Shown here one piece after another: positions 1 through 6,926 of a stretch of DNA of 64,000 nucleotides. Numbering within the stretch: the stretch's first letter is position 1; each line of letters opens with the position of its first letter. The DNA lies in assembly GCF_032051575.1 (NCBI RefSeq), contig NZ_DAMBYD010000011.1, positions 1 to 64,000 of the forward strand, read 5' to 3'. The position numbers and the translations under genes are program-made. The DNA comes from Aminipila sp032051575 (GTDB taxonomy: Bacteria; Bacillota; Clostridia; Peptostreptococcales; Anaerovoracaceae). The notes under the pieces are model-generated. The model did no database searches, was not told the origin of the DNA, and was given only the letters and a program-made list of their open reading frames with translations.

Positions 1-54
1 ACTCCGGACACCTTGATTAAAAGTCAAGTGCTCTGCCAACTGAGCTAATAGGTC
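1..54 (-). tRNA. tRNA-Lys(TTT), 3' part cut by window edge
   Basis: On the minus strand the sequence begins with acceptor GACCTAT, then a normal D-arm (TAGCTCAGTTGG) and an anticodon loop CTTTTAA, giving anticodon TTT (Lys). The T-arm and the acceptor 3' strand lie beyond position 1. It is the last visible gene of a tRNA cluster read right to left. Confidence 0.9.
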
Positions 55-71
55 AAATATAGCTAAAAAAA

Positions 72-148
72 TGGTGAGCCCATAGGGATTTGAACCCCAG
101 ACACACGGCTTAGAAGGCCGTTGCTCTATCCAGCTGAGCTATGAGCCC
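72..148 (-). tRNA. tRNA-Arg(TCT)
   Basis: Complete cloverleaf on the minus strand. Acceptor GGGCTCA pairs with TGGGCTC using G-U pairs. The anticodon loop is CTTCTAA (anticodon TCT), the T-loop is TTCAAAT, and CCA is encoded at 72-74. Confidence 0.93.
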
Positions 149-168
149 ACATTACAAGTGGATTTTTG

Positions 169-242
<74 letters not shown>

Positions 243-246
243 AAAT

Positions 247-321
247 TGGAGCGGAAGACGAGATTCGAACTCGCGACCCTCGCCTTGGCAAGGCGATGCT
301 CTACCCCTGAGCCACTTCCGC
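247..321 (-). tRNA. tRNA-Gly(GCC)
   Basis: Complete cloverleaf on the minus strand. Acceptor GCGGAAG pairs with CTTCCGC, the anticodon loop is TTGCCAA (GCC), and CCA is encoded at 247-249. It lies 4 bp from the other Gly gene, so the cluster carries two glycine isoacceptors side by side. Confidence 0.93.
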
Positions 322-329
322 ATATGTAT

Positions 330-414
330 TGGTCGAGGGTGGTGGATTCGAACCACCGAAAGCTCAGCTAACGGATTTACAGTCCGCCCCCTTTGGCCAC
401 TCGGGAAACCCTCG
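330..414 (-). tRNA. tRNA-Tyr(GTA)
   Basis: A class II tRNA of 85 nt with a long variable arm. Acceptor CGAGGGT pairs with ACCCTCG, the anticodon is GTA in the loop CTGTAAA, and CCA is encoded at 330-332. Confidence 0.93.
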
Positions 415-460
415 AAATTTGTACTTGTAATTTGGCAATTATTTACCATCTGTTTTTATG

Positions 461-481
461 ATTGGAGCTGGTGGAGGGAAT
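461..481 (-). repeat. Duplicate of the tRNA-Thr 3' end (21-bp direct repeat, copy 1)
   Basis: These 21 bases are identical to 617-637, which hold the CCA, the acceptor 3' strand and part of the T-arm of tRNA-Thr. Only the 3' end is present here, so this is not a tRNA gene. The two copies are offset by 156 bp and flank the spacer at 482-616. Confidence 0.85.
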
Positions 482-616
482 TCGCAGTTGCTCCGCACCT
501 GCCGTTCTGCACTTCCTTATTCAGTCAGCTTGAACCTCTCGCTACTCAAAAGTCTGCAAGACTTTTTCGCTTTACGTTCGAGCCCTTTCGGGTTCGATTC
601 CCTTCTGTTTTCTAGT
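482..616. other. Structured spacer inserted between tRNA-Tyr and tRNA-Thr
   Basis: An unusually long non-coding spacer inside an otherwise tightly packed tRNA cluster. It contains an 8-bp hairpin (AAAAGTCT/AGACTTTT around 548-566). It also holds a T-arm-like piece, GGGTTCGATTCCC, near 588-600. It is bounded by the duplicated tRNA-Thr 3' end. An open frame crosses it but resembles no protein and reads through the tRNA, so I treat it as spurious. Confidence 0.5.
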
Positions 617-618
617 AT

Positions 619-693
619 TGGAGCTGGTGGAGGGAATCGAACCCCCAACCTGCTGATTACAAATCAGCTGCTCTACCGTTGAGCCACACCAGC
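619..693 (-). tRNA. tRNA-Thr(TGT)
   Basis: Complete cloverleaf on the minus strand. Acceptor GCTGGTG pairs with CACCAGC, the anticodon loop is TTTGTAA (TGT), and CCA is encoded at 619-621. Its last 21 bases recur at 461-481. Confidence 0.93.
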
Positions 694-717
694 ATGTTTT
701 TGTGCTTTCAATAAAAA

Positions 718-794
718 TGGCGACCTGGATCGGGCTCGAACCGACGACCTCCAGCGTGACAGGCTGGCATTCTAACCAACTGAACTACCAGGCC
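718..794 (-). tRNA. tRNA-Asp(GTC)
   Basis: Complete cloverleaf on the minus strand. Acceptor GGCCTGG pairs with CCAGGTC, the anticodon loop is CTGTCAC (GTC), and the 3' end is G plus encoded CCA. Confidence 0.94.
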
Positions 795-805
795 ATATTG
801 TAATT

Positions 806-881
806 TGGTGGGCGTTATAGGGCTCGAACCTATGACCCCCTGCTTGTAAGGCAGGTGCTCTCCCAGCTGAGCTAAACGCCC
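806..881 (-). tRNA. tRNA-Val(TAC)
   Basis: Complete cloverleaf on the minus strand. Acceptor GGGCGTT pairs with AACGCCC, the anticodon loop is CTTACAA (TAC), and CCA is encoded at 806-808. It is the first gene downstream of the promoter at 928-956. Confidence 0.94.
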
Positions 882-927
882 AAACTACTTGCTGTACCAG
901 TGTTTTATCTACTTGACACATTTACTT

Positions 928-956
928 ATGTTACACTATTTCATATCGCTTGTCAA
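928..956 (-). promoter_or_regulatory. Promoter of the tRNA-Val-to-Lys unit
   Basis: On the minus strand: -35 TTGACA (951-956), a 17-bp spacer and -10 TAACAT (928-933). The spacing is ideal and the site lies about 45 bp upstream of tRNA-Val. Confidence 0.8.
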
Positions 957-997
957 CACTTTTTATTGAAGTTTATAAATGCTTTTATAAAATATAT

Positions 998-1072
<75 letters not shown>

Positions 1073-1115
1073 ACAGCCTTGCTGATGCTTGCGATATGCA
1101 TTAGCGACGATATTT

Positions 1116-1144
1116 ATCTTAGCATAGCAGTACTATTATGTCAA
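1116..1144 (-). promoter_or_regulatory. Promoter of tRNA-Asn
   Basis: On the minus strand: -35 TTGACA (1139-1144), a 17-bp spacer and -10 TAAGAT (1116-1121), about 44 bp upstream of the tRNA. Confidence 0.8.
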
Positions 1145-1222
1145 ACACTTTTTTACATTTTCTTTCACTTTTTTATCTTTTTTTCTGTAACCCATTGCAA
1201 TTCCAAGTAATGCAGAAATTGT

Positions 1223-1852
1223 CTATATGGCTACCTTTATTTGTTCTATTTTTTCCTCTAAAAAAAAACTTGTTCCGCTAGTTAAATTTGCTATTAATTT
1301 TCTTAGATTTTCCTTTCTTTCTGGTTCCACCGATAGAACAGCCTTCACTAAATCTTCATAAATCAGGTCTAGTATTTCAAAATTTTCATTTTGGGATAAA
1401 TTCTGCAGCTTGCTCAAATATGTATAATCCAGTTTTACACTGACAAGACACATATCTTTTACTGCACAAAGCCCGGCTGCTTCAATTCCTAATTTTGCAG
1501 AACCAGTATATGCTCTTACCAGACCGCCTGTTCCTAGTTTAATACCTCCAAAATACCTAGTTACTACTACAACAAGATTAGTTAACCCCTCTTTAACAAG
1601 CATTTGAACCATAGGGGCACCTGAGGTTCCTTGAGGTTCTCCATCATCACTTGCCCATTGAATTTGAAATTTATCACCAATCACCATTGCAGGTACGTTA
1701 TGTGTTGCATCCTTATGCTTAGCCTTAATTTTAGCAATAAACGCATCTGCCTCTTCTTTAGAATCCACTGGACAAACATATGCTATAAATCGAGATTTAT
1801 CTATTGTTTGTTCAGCAGATCCTTCTTTTTGTATCGTATTATATTGTATCAT
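1223..1852 (-). CDS. yigZ: YigZ/IMPACT (UPF0029) family protein
   Basis: 209 residues, the usual length for the family. The N-terminal half is the IMPACT fold, with KDATHNVPA and SDDGEPQGTSGAPM around residues 47-82 and VTRYFGGIKLGTGGLVRAY around 97-115, all signatures of UPF0029/YigZ. The C-terminal half is the small ferredoxin-like DUF1949 region. The biochemical role is unsettled; eukaryotic IMPACT acts on Gcn2 signalling and bacterial members probably bind nucleic acid. The start ATG overlaps the last 14 bases of hflX, so the two genes are translationally coupled. Assignment to the family is secure, function is not. Confidence 0.9.
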   Translation of the reverse strand: MIQYNTIQKEGSAEQTIDKSRFIAYVCPVDSKEEADAFIAKIKAKHKDATHNVPAMVIGDKFQIQWASDDGEPQGTSGAPMVQMLVKEGLTNLVVVVTRYFGGIKLGTGGLVRAYTGSAKLGIEAAGLCAVKDMCLVSVKLDYTYLSKLQNLSQNENFEILDLIYEDLVKAVLSVEPERKENLRKLIANLTSGTSFFLEEKIEQIKVAI

Positions 1853-3119
1853 ATTCTTTCAACCTATTATAATCTGCTTCCATAAGCTCTACTTCGAATT
1901 CTGTACCAGATTCAACATAATCAATTGATATAACTTTAGCTTTTTCGCATAAATATGAAGAAATATCGCCTCGGTCATATGGGATGAGTAATTTTGTAAG
2001 GATTCGATTAGAAAAAAGTTTTTCCTTAATAATTTCAATAATTCGTTCAAAATTGTCACCACGCTTTGCAGAGATGCAAATGTATTCCTCATCAGTAACT
2101 GGAAGCACTTCATTTTCTAACAAATCTATTTTGTTATATACTAAAACTCTTGCCTTATTCCCTGCGCCAATTTCTTTAAGGACCTTATTTGTGACTTCAA
2201 TATGGAATTCACTAGCTTCAAAAGAAGCATCTACCACATGAAGAAGTAAATCTGCATACATCACTTCTTCAAGAGTTGCCTTAAAAGCATTTATAAGAGA
2301 ATGGGGTAGTTTACTCACAAATCCAACCGTGTCAATTAGTATAAACTCATAGTTGGTATCTAGTTTAACATTCCTTTGTGCTGTATCCAGGGTAGCAAAA
2401 AGCATGTCCTTTTCTAAAACAACTTTATCCTGTCGTTCTACCTCTTCTAAAAGCCTGTTCATAATTGCTGACTTACCTGCGTTTGTATAACCTACAAGTG
2501 CAACAATAGGCAGACCTGCTTTCTGCCTTTTTGCTCTCTGAACATTTCTGTTTCCTTTTAACTCAGCAATTTCAGCTTTTATATCATCCAGCCTGCGCTG
2601 AATATGCCTTCTATCCGTTTCGAGTTTCTTTTCTCCTGGTCCCCTAGTTCCTATGCCTCCTCCAAGTCTCGATAAACTTTTGCCAAACCCAAGCAATCTG
2701 GGCATTCTATATTGAAGTTGTGCTAATTCAACCTGTAATTTTCCCTCACTTGATACTGCTCTTGATGCAAAAATATCCAAAATTAAAATAGTCCTGTCAA
2801 TTACTCTGACTCCTATGACTTCCTCTATGTTTCTAAGCTGCATTCCTGAAAGTTCATCGTTAAAGATAACGGTATCTGCTTCCATATTACTGCACATTTC
2901 CGCTAGTTCTTCTACTTTTCCCTTTCCTATAAAAGTAGCATTATTTGGCCTTTCCAAATTTTGAACCATAGTTCCCAAAACTTCTACTCCTGCTGCTTCT
3001 GCAAGGCCTTCCAGTTCTTCCATTGAATAGGTAATGTCTTCATTAATTTGAAGGCCCACAAGAATAGCCTTATAAGCTTCATTTTGTATCACTTCATTAT
3101 TTTCACTAAATTTTAACAT
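1839..3119 (-). CDS. hflX: GTPase HflX
   Basis: 426-residue ribosome-associated GTPase, which in other bacteria splits stalled or heat-damaged 70S ribosomes. The N-terminal HflX domain ends in the diagnostic stretch SRLGGGIGTRGPGEKKLE (about 150-167). The G domain follows: G1 GYTNAGKS (210-217), G3 DTVGF (263-267) and G4 NKID (329-332). Length and motif order are typical. It lies upstream of yigZ in one unit, with a 14-bp overlap. The ATG lies 35 bp from the stop of yunB. Confidence 0.96.
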   Translation of the reverse strand: MLKFSENNEVIQNEAYKAILVGLQINEDITYSMEELEGLAEAAGVEVLGTMVQNLERPNNATFIGKGKVEELAEMCSNMEADTVIFNDELSGMQLRNIEEVIGVRVIDRTILILDIFASRAVSSEGKLQVELAQLQYRMPRLLGFGKSLSRLGGGIGTRGPGEKKLETDRRHIQRRLDDIKAEIAELKGNRNVQRAKRQKAGLPIVALVGYTNAGKSAIMNRLLEEVERQDKVVLEKDMLFATLDTAQRNVKLDTNYEFILIDTVGFVSKLPHSLINAFKATLEEVMYADLLLHVVDASFEASEFHIEVTNKVLKEIGAGNKARVLVYNKIDLLENEVLPVTDEEYICISAKRGDNFERIIEIIKEKLFSNRILTKLLIPYDRGDISSYLCEKAKVISIDYVESGTEFEVELMEADYNRLKEYDTI

Positions 3120-3154
3120 ATCTTATATTTTACCATACCTTTTTTTATTAACAA

Positions 3155-3856
3155 TCACTGCCCAGAATTCATACCATCTAAAATATTTTCTTCAGGTACA
3201 TTAACATAGCTATTCGGTACTTTTCCTAATATTACTGCTTCTGAAACTAGAACCACATTATGTACCTCTAATGTTTTTGATGAAAAAGGGGCCATTACTC
3301 TAACTTTACTAGTCAGGGATAAATATACTTTATATTTCGTCTGATTGATTCCTTGGGACTCAAACTCACTTAAAAACTCTATATTAGCTACACTAATAGG
3401 TAAAACCTTCATATTTACATTTAAATCTGACTGTGACATCAATTGACTGCCTAAAATAGTTCCTAAAGGCACTTTCAGTTTAGTTGGTTTCATATCCCTA
3501 TACATCTGTTTTATTTCCTTGCCAAGCTCTGCTGCTAAAATATTCATGGCTACTGTATTGGATTGCACTAATTCTATGCTTCCCTCATTATCAGTATTTA
3601 TTATAAGTAAATCTTCAACATTAGTAGCTTCTTTAAAAAACTGTTTGCAGGTAGCTTCATTTATTGCATAGGTTACCATTTCTTTCGCCTTTATTTCTGC
3701 CAAAGATTCTATGGAAGGCTGTACTACTTTGATAAATCTCCATCCTACAAAACTCCCTATAAGGGTTATTATTACAAACACAATCAAGAGTTTTATCCAA
3801 TTGCTTGTTTTCTTTTCACAAGCTTTAAATCTTTTGCTAGCGCAAGGCCAAAGCAT
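3155..3856 (-). CDS. yunB: Sporulation protein YunB
   Basis: About 233 residues. One N-terminal membrane segment (roughly residues 20-40) is followed by an extracytoplasmic domain with the YunB pattern: PLGTILGSQLM, then LPISVANIEFLSEFESQGINQ, then SLTSKVRVMAPF, then SEAVILGKVPNSYVN near the C-terminus. In Bacillus yunB is a mother-cell sporulation gene with a poorly defined role. I chose the ATG at 3856 because GGGGG at 3865-3869 sits 8 nt upstream; an in-frame GTG at 3865 would lie inside that ribosome binding site. It is the best single hint that the organism sporulates. Confidence 0.85.
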   Translation of the reverse strand: MLWPCASKRFKACEKKTSNWIKLLIVFVIITLIGSFVGWRFIKVVQPSIESLAEIKAKEMVTYAINEATCKQFFKEATNVEDLLIINTDNEGSIELVQSNTVAMNILAAELGKEIKQMYRDMKPTKLKVPLGTILGSQLMSQSDLNVNMKVLPISVANIEFLSEFESQGINQTKYKVYLSLTSKVRVMAPFSSKTLEVHNVVLVSEAVILGKVPNSYVNVPEENILDGMNSGQ

Positions 3857-3923
3857 AAAAAACACCCCCGAACAGATATATCATTATATGCTGAACGAGG
3901 GCAAATTGTGTAATATTAATTAG

Positions 3924-4703
3924 CTACATATCCATCTTTTCAAGTTCTTCATAGAATTTAGAATTTAAGATTTTAATATGTGTTCCCTTCATGCCAAGTG
4001 AACGTGACTCAATGACTCCTGCACTTTCAAGTTTACGAAGCGCATTAACAATAACTGATCTAGTAATTCCAGACCGATCAGCAATCTTACTGGCAACTAA
4101 TAGTCCTTCATTCCCATTTAACTCAGTAAATATCTGTTGTACTGCTTCAATTTCAGAGTAAGATAAGGTACCAATAGCCATCTGAACAATTGATCTCATT
4201 CTCTCTTCTTCTTCAAATTCAAGGGTTTTTCTTCTTTGTATTTCAAGTCCAACTACTGTAGCACCGTATTCACCTAAAACTAAATCCTCATTACTGAATT
4301 CTGGTTCATATCTTGTACAAATAAGAGTTCCCCATCTCTGTCCACCTCCAAGAATAGGAATAATAGTGTGCAGCTTATCATACGTATCATAATCATATTT
4401 GAAAATCTCAAGAGCATCTTCTGCTTTAAGATTAGCTTCGGTGGAAGTCACCTTCAATAAAGCTTCATTGTACTCATTTGGAAATTTCTCAATCCCCGTC
4501 TCAGGATCTGTAATAGTTGAACTATCAGATTTAATTTTATAATGTACACCAATAACTTTACCTCTTAAATTTGCAATGTACACATTAGCATCCATCATAT
4601 CACTTAAAATATTGCAAAGCTCATCAAAAGAAAAGGCTCCTGTAGGGCTTTCCTGCAGTACCCAATTTAATTTTCTAATTTTGCTTAATATATCTTTTCC
4701 CAT
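3924..4703 (-). CDS. codY: GTP- and branched-chain-amino-acid-sensing repressor CodY
   Basis: 259 residues, full length. The N-terminal GAF domain, which binds isoleucine/valine in the family, starts with LSKIRKLNWVLQ. A linker helix leads to the C-terminal winged helix with ASKIADRSGITRSVIVNALR (about 203-222). CodY represses nitrogen, transport and biosynthesis genes in rich conditions, sensing GTP and branched-chain amino acids. It follows hslU, as in Bacillus, but a terminator-like hairpin at 4868-4908 separates them, so it probably also has its own promoter. A near-match to the CodY box lies at 4809-4823 and may allow autoregulation. Confidence 0.97.
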   Translation of the reverse strand: MGKDILSKIRKLNWVLQESPTGAFSFDELCNILSDMMDANVYIANLRGKVIGVHYKIKSDSSTITDPETGIEKFPNEYNEALLKVTSTEANLKAEDALEIFKYDYDTYDKLHTIIPILGGGQRWGTLICTRYEPEFSNEDLVLGEYGATVVGLEIQRRKTLEFEEEERMRSIVQMAIGTLSYSEIEAVQQIFTELNGNEGLLVASKIADRSGITRSVIVNALRKLESAGVIESRSLGMKGTHIKILNSKFYEELEKMDM

Positions 4704-4808
4704 ATTTTACCTTTTTCTCCTTTTATTTATATTCAAGACCAACTCTGTCCCATTTTCTATGCTATTTATATTATATCTTTTCTAAAAAAGAATCAAGACA
4801 TTTTTTTG

Positions 4809-4823
4809 ATTTTTCTAAAAACT
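4809..4823 (-). promoter_or_regulatory. Weak CodY-box candidate upstream of codY
   Basis: ATTTTTCTAAAAACT against the consensus AATTTTCWGAAAATT: 12 of 15 positions agree. It sits about 105 bp upstream of the codY start. In AT-rich DNA a three-mismatch site is weak evidence. Confidence 0.3.
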
Positions 4824-4867
4824 TTTTATTTTACATACAATTACGCTAAAATTCGTCATTTTTTTAC

Positions 4868-4908
4868 TAAAAAACAGATTGGCACTATAAAAGATATACC
4901 AATCTGCT
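4868..4908 (-). terminator. Terminator after hslU
   Basis: Perfect 8-bp stem CAGATTGG (4875-4882) / CCAATCTG (4899-4906). On the minus strand it is followed by a run of six T. It starts 15 bp after the hslU stop codon. A weaker T-rich run on the other side would allow bidirectional action. Confidence 0.7.
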
Positions 4909-4922
4909 TATTTTTGTCAAGA

Positions 4923-6350
4923 TTAAAGAATAAATTTGTCTATATCATCTTCATGAATTTTCTCCACAAACTTTTCCTTTACATAGGCTTCGTTAATTAT
5001 AATTTCTTGCTCTTCCATCTCTGGAATATTAAATGAAATATCCTCAAGAAGTTTCTCCATAATAGTGTGAAGTCTTCTAGCTCCAATATTTTCAGTCTGT
5101 TCATTCATTAGAAAAGCCATAGTCGCGATTTCTTCAACAGAATCATCCGTGAAAGTAATTTTTATTCCTTCAGTTTCCAGAAGCATCTTATGTTGTTTCA
5201 ATAAGGCATTCTCAGGAATAGTAAGGATTTTTACGAAAGAATCCTTTGTTAAATTCTCCAGCTCTACTCTGATTGGAAATCTTCCCTGAAGTTCAGGAAT
5301 TAAGTCTGTTGGTTTAGAAATATGAAATGCTCCAGCGCCTATAAACAATACATGATCTGTCTTTACAGGTCCATATTTTGTATTTACCACGCTGCCTTCC
5401 ACTATAGGAAGAATGTCTCTTTGAACTCCTTCTCTTGAAACGTCAGCACCTGATTTGTAGCTTGATCCGGAAGCAATTTTGTCTATTTCATCTATAAAAA
5501 TGATACCGTTTTGCTCTGCATTTTCTAAAGCCTCCTCAGTTACCTGATCCATGTCTATCAGATTCTGTGCTTCTTGTTCTCTTAAAATTTTCCTTGCATC
5601 TTTTACTTTAGTTTTCTTATTTTTCTTTTTTGGTGGCATCATATCACCAAAAATATTTCCAATAGCAATACCCATACCTTCATTTCCAAGATCTAAATTG
5701 TTTGTTTTAGGTGCTTCATTTACTTGAATCTCAATGTATTGCTCTTCTAGCATTCCTGCTCTTAACTGTTGTCTTACCTGTTCTCTAGCAAGTTCTATAT
5801 CACTTTTATCTGCATTTTTGTCCTCTTGTTCAAGCTGAGGTTTTTGTGCCTGCTGGTACCCTCCACTTAATATAAAATCAAAAGGCGTTTTTAAAGTACT
5901 TCCACCTGAAGATGTAGATTTTTTCTTTCCTGGTATAATAGCTTCGATAATCTTTTCTTCAGCGATTTCTTCTGCTATTGAATATTTTTCCTGCAGCCGT
6001 TTCTGCTTCGTTATTCTGATAGAAGCTTCTACTAAGTCTCTAACCATTGAGTCTACATCTCTTCCAACATAACCCACCTCAGTAAATTTAGTTGCTTCAA
6101 CCTTTACAAACGGGGCATCCATAAGTTTCGCAAGTCTTCTTGCGATTTCAGTTTTACCACAACCCGTAGGCCCCATCATTAAAATATTCTTAGGGGTAAT
6201 CTCTTCTCTCATCTCATCAGGCAAAAGACTTCTTCTATATCTATTTCTTAAAGCAATCGCTACTGATTTTTTTGCCTCATCCTGACCGATTATATACTTA
6301 TCAAGTTCCGCCACAATCTGCTTTGGCGTCATATTGTATAGTTCTCCCAT
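4923..6350 (-). CDS. hslU: HslU, ATPase subunit of the HslVU (ClpYQ) protease
   Basis: 475 residues. AAA+ unfoldase that feeds substrates to HslV. Walker A GPTGCGKT lies at about residues 60-67 and Walker B FIDEID at about 285-290. Between them is the I-domain (about 108-250), longer than in the 443-residue E. coli protein and rich in charged residues. The C-terminal LEDISFNIPE region is typical. I chose the ATG at 6350 because GGAGG lies 8 nt upstream; an in-frame TTG at 6356 would be only 2 nt from it. The gene follows hslV after 12 bp. Confidence 0.97.
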   Translation of the reverse strand: MGELYNMTPKQIVAELDKYIIGQDEAKKSVAIALRNRYRRSLLPDEMREEITPKNILMMGPTGCGKTEIARRLAKLMDAPFVKVEATKFTEVGYVGRDVDSMVRDLVEASIRITKQKRLQEKYSIAEEIAEEKIIEAIIPGKKKSTSSGGSTLKTPFDFILSGGYQQAQKPQLEQEDKNADKSDIELAREQVRQQLRAGMLEEQYIEIQVNEAPKTNNLDLGNEGMGIAIGNIFGDMMPPKKKNKKTKVKDARKILREQEAQNLIDMDQVTEEALENAEQNGIIFIDEIDKIASGSSYKSGADVSREGVQRDILPIVEGSVVNTKYGPVKTDHVLFIGAGAFHISKPTDLIPELQGRFPIRVELENLTKDSFVKILTIPENALLKQHKMLLETEGIKITFTDDSVEEIATMAFLMNEQTENIGARRLHTIMEKLLEDISFNIPEMEEQEIIINEAYVKEKFVEKIHEDDIDKFIL

Positions 6351-6362
6351 ATTCAATCCCTC

Positions 6363-6902
6363 CTACAGTCTTTCTACTGAAATATTCTCGTTTGTATAAA
6401 CACAAATAGAAGATGCTATTTTTAGTGATTCCCTAACAATATCCTCAGCCTTCATATCTGTGTGATTAAATAATGCATTTGCTGCTGCATAAGCAAAATT
6501 TCCGCCTGAACCAATAGCAATAAAATCCTGATCTGGTTCAATAACTTCACCATTTCCAGATATAAGCAGCATGCTCTCCTTATCAACAGCAATCATTAAA
6601 GCTTCAAGATTTCTCATAGCCTTATCTGATCTCCACATTTGAGCTAAAGCAACCGCTGCTTTTTTTAAATTACCGGAATGCTCTTCAAGCTTCTTTTCGA
6701 ACTTTTCGGTTAATGAAAACGCATCTGAAACAGAACCTGCAAAGCCTGTAATTACTGAGTTCTTATAAATTTTTCTCACTTTTTTTGCAGTATGTTTCAT
6801 TACTGTAGTTTCACCCATAGTAACCTGACCATCGCCTCCAATGCAAATGTCACCATCACCTCTTCTTACTGCTACTATAGTAGTTGCATGAAATTGTATC
6901 AT
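6363..6902 (-). CDS. hslV: HslV, peptidase subunit of the HslVU protease
   Basis: 179 residues, proteasome beta-type N-terminal nucleophile hydrolase. TTIVAVRRGDGDICIGGDGQ matches the HslV N-terminus, with catalytic Thr at residue 7, GFAGSVSDAF as the central motif and IAIGSGGNFA downstream. The start is firm (GAGAGGTAAGG upstream), so six residues, MIQFHA, precede the catalytic threonine. In E. coli only Met precedes it, and Bacillus ClpQ/CodW keeps a serine at position 2. No Ser or Thr is at position 2 here, so a propeptide must be removed for Thr chemistry. It is co-transcribed with hslU. Confidence 0.97.
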   Translation of the reverse strand: MIQFHATTIVAVRRGDGDICIGGDGQVTMGETTVMKHTAKKVRKIYKNSVITGFAGSVSDAFSLTEKFEKKLEEHSGNLKKAAVALAQMWRSDKAMRNLEALMIAVDKESMLLISGNGEVIEPDQDFIAIGSGGNFAYAAANALFNHTDMKAEDIVRESLKIASSICVYTNENISVERL

Positions 6903-6926
6903 CTAACCTTACCTCTCTTTCATATA

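Noticed and set aside
458..682. Protein-coding frame across the tRNA-Thr region
   Set aside because: It reads through a tRNA gene and its duplicated 3' end, lacks a ribosome binding site, and resembles no protein family.
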